From Acidobacteriota bacterium (GTDB taxonomy: Bacteria; Acidobacteriota; Terriglobia; Acidiferrales; UBA7541), in assembly GCA_003167215.1 (NCBI GenBank), contig PMTV01000025.1:29490-93489 (forward strand): DNA of 64,000 bases, written 5' to 3'. Both the position numbers and the translations under genes were made by a program. Under the pieces are notes generated by a model, which made no database searches, was not told the origin of the DNA, and saw nothing but the letters and a program-made list of their open reading frames with translations. Below, in pieces: positions 60,195 through 64,000 of the stretch. Numbering within the stretch: position 1 is the first letter of the stretch; the number at the start of each line of letters is the position of its first letter.

Positions 60195-61192
60195 TCCGGA
60201 AAATTCTCCTGGGGCTCCTGGTACTGCTGATTTTAGGCACCGCCGCATATGTTCGGTTTCATCAGGCGAAGCCGCCAATGGAGGTGGGTTACGCAGGCGA
60301 TCGCCAAGTCACGGTGTGGAGCACGTCCGCGCAAGTGCGCGAGCCGCTGACGACGGTGAGCTTTGGTGAAAAACTGGACGTCCTTCAGCGTTTTCAAGAT
60401 CAAGTGAAGGTGCGCACTACGACCGGAATCACCGGCTGGATTGAGGAACGCGAATTGCTTTCGGCGGATGTGTGGCAGACGGCGAAGGACCTCACAAAGC
60501 AAGCCGCGACGATGCCGGTCGAAGCACGCGGCCACACCAAGGCCCTTAGCAATCTCCACATCGAACCGGGACGCGATTCGCTGCGCATCCGCCAACTATA
60601 CAAAAACACTGCGCTGGATGTGCTCGCACGGCAGCCGATGAGTGCCGCTGCAGTTCGCGGTGCGGGAGCCGAGGAAGATCCCAAGGCAGAGTCCTCGGGG
60701 AAAAAAGAGGATTGGTGGCTCGTGCTGGCGCACAACAGCGACCAAACCACGATGGCGGGTTGGGTCATGGGGCGTTTTATCGATCTCGATGTTCCGGCGC
60801 CGCTGCCCGATTATGCCAGTTCGGCGGGAATGCGCATCGTTGGGTGGTTCGAATTAAATCGCGTAGTGGATGCATCCCAAAATGCAAAACCGCAATATCT
60901 TTTAGTCGGGACGCACGGAGCCGAAGGCCAGCCGTGCGATTTTTCGCTTCTCCGCGTGTACACCTGGGGCCAGAAGAAGGAGCGCTACGAAACGGCGTTC
61001 GTAGAAAGCGATGTTTGCGGAAAACTTCCGGTCAAAATAATCAAGGCCTCCACGCCGGGTGGCGAAGTGAGATTCGAGTTTCAGAATTTGAGCGGCAAGG
61101 GATCCGAACAGCGGACCTACGTGATGAGGCAGACGGTCGTTCGCCGCGTGCGCGAAGCCGGCGAGCCGCAACCTCGTAAACGCAAGCGTTAA
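60191..61192 (+). CDS. Membrane-anchored SH3-domain protein
   Basis: A 333-residue protein with an N-terminal anchor ([20 protein letters not shown]) and two SH3b-like regions. The first (about 40-95) includes [20 protein letters not shown] and [15 protein letters not shown]. The second (about 125-225) includes [20 protein letters not shown] and [17 protein letters not shown]3b domains often bind peptidoglycan or peptides in the envelope. The C-terminal part has no known domain and ends in a basic tail. The GTG start overlaps the stop of the phosphofructokinase remnant. Confidence 0.8.
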   Translation: MIRKILLGLLVLLILGTAAYVRFHQAKPPMEVGYAGDRQVTVWSTSAQVREPLTTVSFGEKLDVLQRFQDQVKVRTTTGITGWIEERELLSADVWQTAKDLTKQAATMPVEARGHTKALSNLHIEPGRDSLRIRQLYKNTALDVLARQPMSAAAVRGAGAEEDPKAESSGKKEDWWLVLAHNSDQTTMAGWVMGRFIDLDVPAPLPDYASSAGMRIVGWFELNRVVDASQNAKPQYLLVGTHGAEGQPCDFSLLRVYTWGQKKERYETAFVESDVCGKLPVKIIKASTPGGEVRFEFQNLSGKGSEQRTYVMRQTVVRRVREAGEPQPRKRKR

Positions 61193-61256
61193 TCAGAGCG
61201 CTCCACCCCTCTTCATTTGATCGGTATAGATCTTCAATTGCGCTAAATTGGTCCAT

Positions 61257-62201
61257 ATGCTGAACCGCATTTCATCTTTGGGCGCTTTGCTAATTGTTAT
61301 TTGCATTCTTTCGATTGCCGGACCCGGGCAAACTGAAACACACGCACTGCAACAAAAACCTGTGGGACTAGCGCTTGAGTACATCGGTGAGTGGGGCTCC
61401 CAGGGTGACGGACCGGGCGAACTGCAAGATCCTGCGAGCATCGCTGCGGACACGCTGGGCAACGTGTTCATTGCGGACCCCGCAACCGGTTTCATTCATA
61501 AATTTGCGCCGCGGGGGAAGGCGCTGCTTTCGTTTCAACAAGATGGTTTGAAGCATCCGCAATCGATTGCGGTAGACAGAGACGGAGCGATCTATGTGAC
61601 GGATCCGGCGCGGGGCAGCGTCTTCATTTTCTTCCCCGGCGGAGAAGGAAATCGCTATCGCGAGCTGCGGTTAAAAACGCGTGCCAGCGCGAGCAATTCT
61701 CTCAGCGTAGCTGTAGCGGCTGACGGACTCATACACGTTTTCGATGCGGACGCCTCGAAATGTTTCACGTTTAACGCGCGATTACGACTGGAGCGAACAT
61801 GGATTCCTCCGGGCAGCAACCCGCGAGCGACGAAAGCTTTCGGCCCGATTGAAAATGGCAAGGACGGGTTTCTCTATCTCGGGAATTCTTCCGGCAATAT
61901 TTTGAAGCTCACACGGGAAGGCCATTTGGTAACCCAGATAGCTCCGGGAGAAAATGAAGCCAAATGGAATCCGACAGCCGGTTTCGCCGTTTCAAATAAC
62001 GAAATTTTCGTGATGGACAGCAATGGGCGGACGCTCCACGTGGTGACGACGGACGGCAATCCAAGGCTGGATATGGACCTTGCTCCGCAGCTTGGACAAG
62101 GGAGCCGGCCGGCGCCGCCGCTAGCGGTGAGCCCGCAGCATGAATTGCTGGTTCTCGACGCGCCGGAACATCGCGTCCTGGGCTACCGCATAAATTTCTA
62201 G
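61257..62201 (+). CDS. Exported NHL-type beta-propeller protein
   Basis: A 314-residue protein with a signal peptide (LGALLIVICILSIAGPGQTE) and repeated blades such as LQDPASIAADTLGNVFIADP and LKHPQSIAVDRDGAIYVTDP. It is of the same broad NHL/SMP-30-like class as the protein at 51955-52986 but differs in sequence. No catalytic set was recognised. The gene follows the SH3-domain gene by 64 bp on the same strand. Confidence 0.82.
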   Translation: MLNRISSLGALLIVICILSIAGPGQTETHALQQKPVGLALEYIGEWGSQGDGPGELQDPASIAADTLGNVFIADPATGFIHKFAPRGKALLSFQQDGLKHPQSIAVDRDGAIYVTDPARGSVFIFFPGGEGNRYRELRLKTRASASNSLSVAVAADGLIHVFDADASKCFTFNARLRLERTWIPPGSNPRATKAFGPIENGKDGFLYLGNSSGNILKLTREGHLVTQIAPGENEAKWNPTAGFAVSNNEIFVMDSNGRTLHVVTTDGNPRLDMDLAPQLGQGSRPAPPLAVSPQHELLVLDAPEHRVLGYRINF

Positions 62202-62397
62202 TCCAATCCGTTGGTGATTTAACTTACGATTACCCGACTAATCGGGACTTGACGTCCCGTCTTCTTTGATCGCAATCCGCGGGCTGCCTGGTACTGGCTC
62301 TCAGGTCACGTTTCCGGTAAATTCGATTGCCGCGTCATACCAAATATTTTGAGTTCTGATAGGATGGGCGTAATTTTCGTTCGGGAGAAACCGAGCT

Positions 62398-63060
62398 ATG
62401 TGTTTTTCAGCAACCGCAAACTTTGTTGGCAGCACAGTTCTGGGCGCCGTCGGCGTCGTCACATTGACAAAGGTGAAGCACAGGCGCGAACTGCTTTTCG
62501 CGTCGCTGCCCGTTCTATTCGCCATTCATCAGTTCATCGAAGGATTCGTTTGGCTGGGATTGGATGGGAAACTCTCGCCCCAGGTCACGCACGACATGGG
62601 CGCGGCTTTCATGCTGTACGCGCAGGGGCTCCTCCCTTTCCTATTGCCGCTGAGCGTCCTGCTGTTTGAGCCTGACGGGAAGGGCCGCAGGCGCATGCTG
62701 CCGTTCGTCGCGATTGGCGTCGGAACGACGCTTTATATATTGTGGGCGTTGACGGCATACCCAACGCAGATCTTCGTTAAGGGAAACAGCATCGTGTACA
62801 TCAACGATGCTACGAACAACACAGCGGTTGCGATGCTGTATGTGCTTGCAACGTGCGGTTCACTGTTCGTGTCGAAGGAAAGGCCCATGGTAATCTTCGG
62901 CCTGGCAAACCTGACAATTCTTCTCGTTGTAATGGCGTTCAAGCGCTACGCGTTTACCTCGCTGTGGTGTGCTTATGCAGCGATCGCAAGTGTGATCATC
63001 CTCGCCTACTTCTGGAAAAGCAGCGTACGCCGGCCGCTCCGCTACGCCCTGCCTTTGTGA
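62398..63060 (+). CDS. DUF6629 family membrane protein
   Basis: A 220-residue, about seven-helix protein beginning MCFSATANFVGSTVLGAVGV, the characteristic start of DUF6629 members. ASLPVLFAIHQFIEGFVWLG follows. The function of the family is unknown. A promoter was not identified in the 196-bp gap before it. Confidence 0.85.
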   Translation: MCFSATANFVGSTVLGAVGVVTLTKVKHRRELLFASLPVLFAIHQFIEGFVWLGLDGKLSPQVTHDMGAAFMLYAQGLLPFLLPLSVLLFEPDGKGRRRMLPFVAIGVGTTLYILWALTAYPTQIFVKGNSIVYINDATNNTAVAMLYVLATCGSLFVSKERPMVIFGLANLTILLVVMAFKRYAFTSLWCAYAAIASVIILAYFWKSSVRRPLRYALPL

Positions 63061-63098
63061 AGGCCAATTTGAACTGAGTAGAGCTTAGGGAGAATACA

Positions 63099-64000
63099 AT
63101 GCCACTTTTGTTGAGCGAAGCGGACGTGAAATCGCTGCTGACCATGCCAATTGCAATCGACGCTGTGGAGAATTCTTTTCGTCGGCTCGGAGACGGTTCC
63201 GCGCTAGTGCATTCGCGGCAGAGGCTGCATTTGCCGTCGAAAAGTTATCTGCATTACATGGCGGCAGCCGACGGCGTGAGCGGATACATGGGTTTGAAAA
63301 TTTACACAAGCTCGGGTAAAGGGCTGCGCTTTTTGGTGACGCTTTTCAGCGTCGAGTCAGGCGATTTGGTGGCGTTGATCGAAGCTGATTTTCTAGGGCA
63401 AATGCGCACTGGCGCTGCAAGCGGCGTCGCTACGCGGTATCTCGCTCGCGAAAATGCGCGAACGCTGGCAATGATCGGGACCGGATTGCAGGCGCGCACA
63501 CAGCTTCAAGCCATTGCGCAAGTCCGGAAGCTGGACAGCATACGCGTATTCGGCCGTGACGCGGAGAGGCGCGAAAGATTCGCCGAGGAAATGAGCGACG
63601 CTCTGAAGATTCCTGTTACGGCGACTGCGTCGGCGGAAGATGCAGTGCGCGACGCCGACATCGTTGTGACTTCGACGACCAGCACAGCTCCGGTGCTGGA
63701 AGGACGGTGGCTGAAACCGGGCGTGCATATCAATGCCATCGGCGCTAATTTCCCGCAGAAGCGCGAGTTGGACGCGCGGGCTATCGAGCGGTGCGATGTG
63801 ATTGCGGTGGACTCTCGCGCACAATCGAAACTTGAATCGGGCGATCTGATTCACGTCTTCGGAGAGGATGCGGCGCGATGGGCTGGAGTGAAAGAACTAG
63901 CTGAAATCGCCGCGGGGAAGGCCACCGGCCGAACGAGCCCGAATCAGATCATGCTGTTCAAGTCCAATGGCATCGCTACGGAGGACATTGTTGCAGCCGG
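63099..64000 (+). CDS. Ornithine cyclodeaminase/mu-crystallin family protein, 3' end cut by window
   Basis: 300 residues visible. The N-terminal part has [20 protein letters not shown] and [20 protein letters not shown], followed by [18 protein letters not shown]. The Rossmann nucleotide loop is [16 protein letters not shown], and [14 protein letters not shown] and [10 protein letters not shown] follow in family order. Members include ornithine cyclodeaminases, alanine dehydrogenases and other amino-acid or imine dehydrogenases. The substrate is uncertain. AGGGAG eight nt before the ATG supports the start. The C-terminus lies beyond the window. Confidence 0.9.
   Translation, partial: MPLLLSEADVKSLLTMPIAIDAVENSFRRLGDGSALVHSRQRLHLPSKSYLHYMAAADGVSGYMGLKIYTSSGKGLRFLVTLFSVESGDLVALIEADFLGQMRTGAASGVATRYLARENARTLAMIGTGLQARTQLQAIAQVRKLDSIRVFGRDAERRERFAEEMSDALKIPVTATASAEDAVRDADIVVTSTTSTAPVLEGRWLKPGVHINAIGANFPQKRELDARAIERCDVIAVDSRAQSKLESGDLIHVFGEDAARWAGVKELAEIAAGKATGRTSPNQIMLFKSNGIATEDIVAA

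Noticed and set aside
1..64000. CRISPR arrays, insertion sequences, prophage or rRNA genes
   Set aside because: No regularly spaced repeats, transposase or integrase genes, phage genes or rRNA sequences were seen on either strand.

Overview
The window reads as a chromosomal segment of a soil-type Acidobacteriota bacterium (Terriglobia/Koribacter-like). This is an inference from gene content and style: moderately G+C-rich DNA, a DUF4340 protein, a FecR plus CHASE2-cyclase pair, a Ser/Thr kinase fused to TolB-like and TPR regions, a fused alpha/beta E1 dehydrogenase, a PEP-CTERM protein, and many small conserved proteins of a kind common in that phylum. I saw no phage, plasmid, transposase or CRISPR signature. 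Almost all of it is ordinary, densely packed, intact bacterial coding sequence.

Layout. 1-2.1 kb: the end of a DUF4340 gene, two small hypothetical genes and tRNA-Gly(GCC). 2.2-6.1 kb: a bufferin-type RiPP (ribosomally made, modified peptide) operon. It has a Cys-rich precursor with two CKGxNSCKGKGGC units, a DUF692/MNIO iron oxygenase (bufB), a DUF2063 partner (bufC) and a DoxX membrane protein, chained by 4-bp overlaps and followed by a secreted HExxH peptidase. 6.1-9.4 kb: a CHASE2 adenylate cyclase and a FecR-domain protein. 9.5-12.4 kb: nucleotide metabolism (deoxyribosyltransferase-like protein, XTP/ITP phosphatase, thymidine kinase). 12.4-16.2 kb: gap-pgk-tpiA-secG followed by tRNA-Leu(GAG). 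16.3-19.5 kb: an O-methyltransferase and two PilZ-like proteins, one with a long coiled coil. 19.7-24.5 kb: an A-type heme-copper oxidase operon.

24.5-34.8 kb: an aminotransferase, an HD-GYP response regulator, a secreted HExxH protein, then a minus-strand operon mrfA-mrfB (helicase and exonuclease of the mitomycin-repair type) running into a zinc-finger/PP2C phosphatase, and then crcB-DUF190 under a clear fluoride riboswitch with its own terminator. 34.9-45.4 kb: small hypotheticals, an orphan sensor kinase, a two-gene His/Met-rich membrane operon, a PEP-CTERM protein, an ABC-F ATPase and REP-like intergenic repeats. 45.5-55.6 kb: Ser/Thr kinase, STAS protein, glycosyltransferase-like membrane protein, a 23-residue membrane microprotein, a beta-propeller, an MFS transporter and an ArsB-like transporter. 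55.6-64 kb: a long non-coding stretch with direct repeats, the fused E1 dehydrogenase, PspC and DoxX proteins, an internally deleted phosphofructokinase remnant coupled to an SH3-domain gene, another beta-propeller, a DUF6629 membrane protein and the start of an ornithine cyclodeaminase-family gene.

The best leads are the double-repeat bufferin operon with an intercistronic UUCG hairpin and adjacent protease, the fluoride riboswitch cassette, the in-frame collapsed pfkA, and the mrfAB operon that continues into a PP2C regulator.
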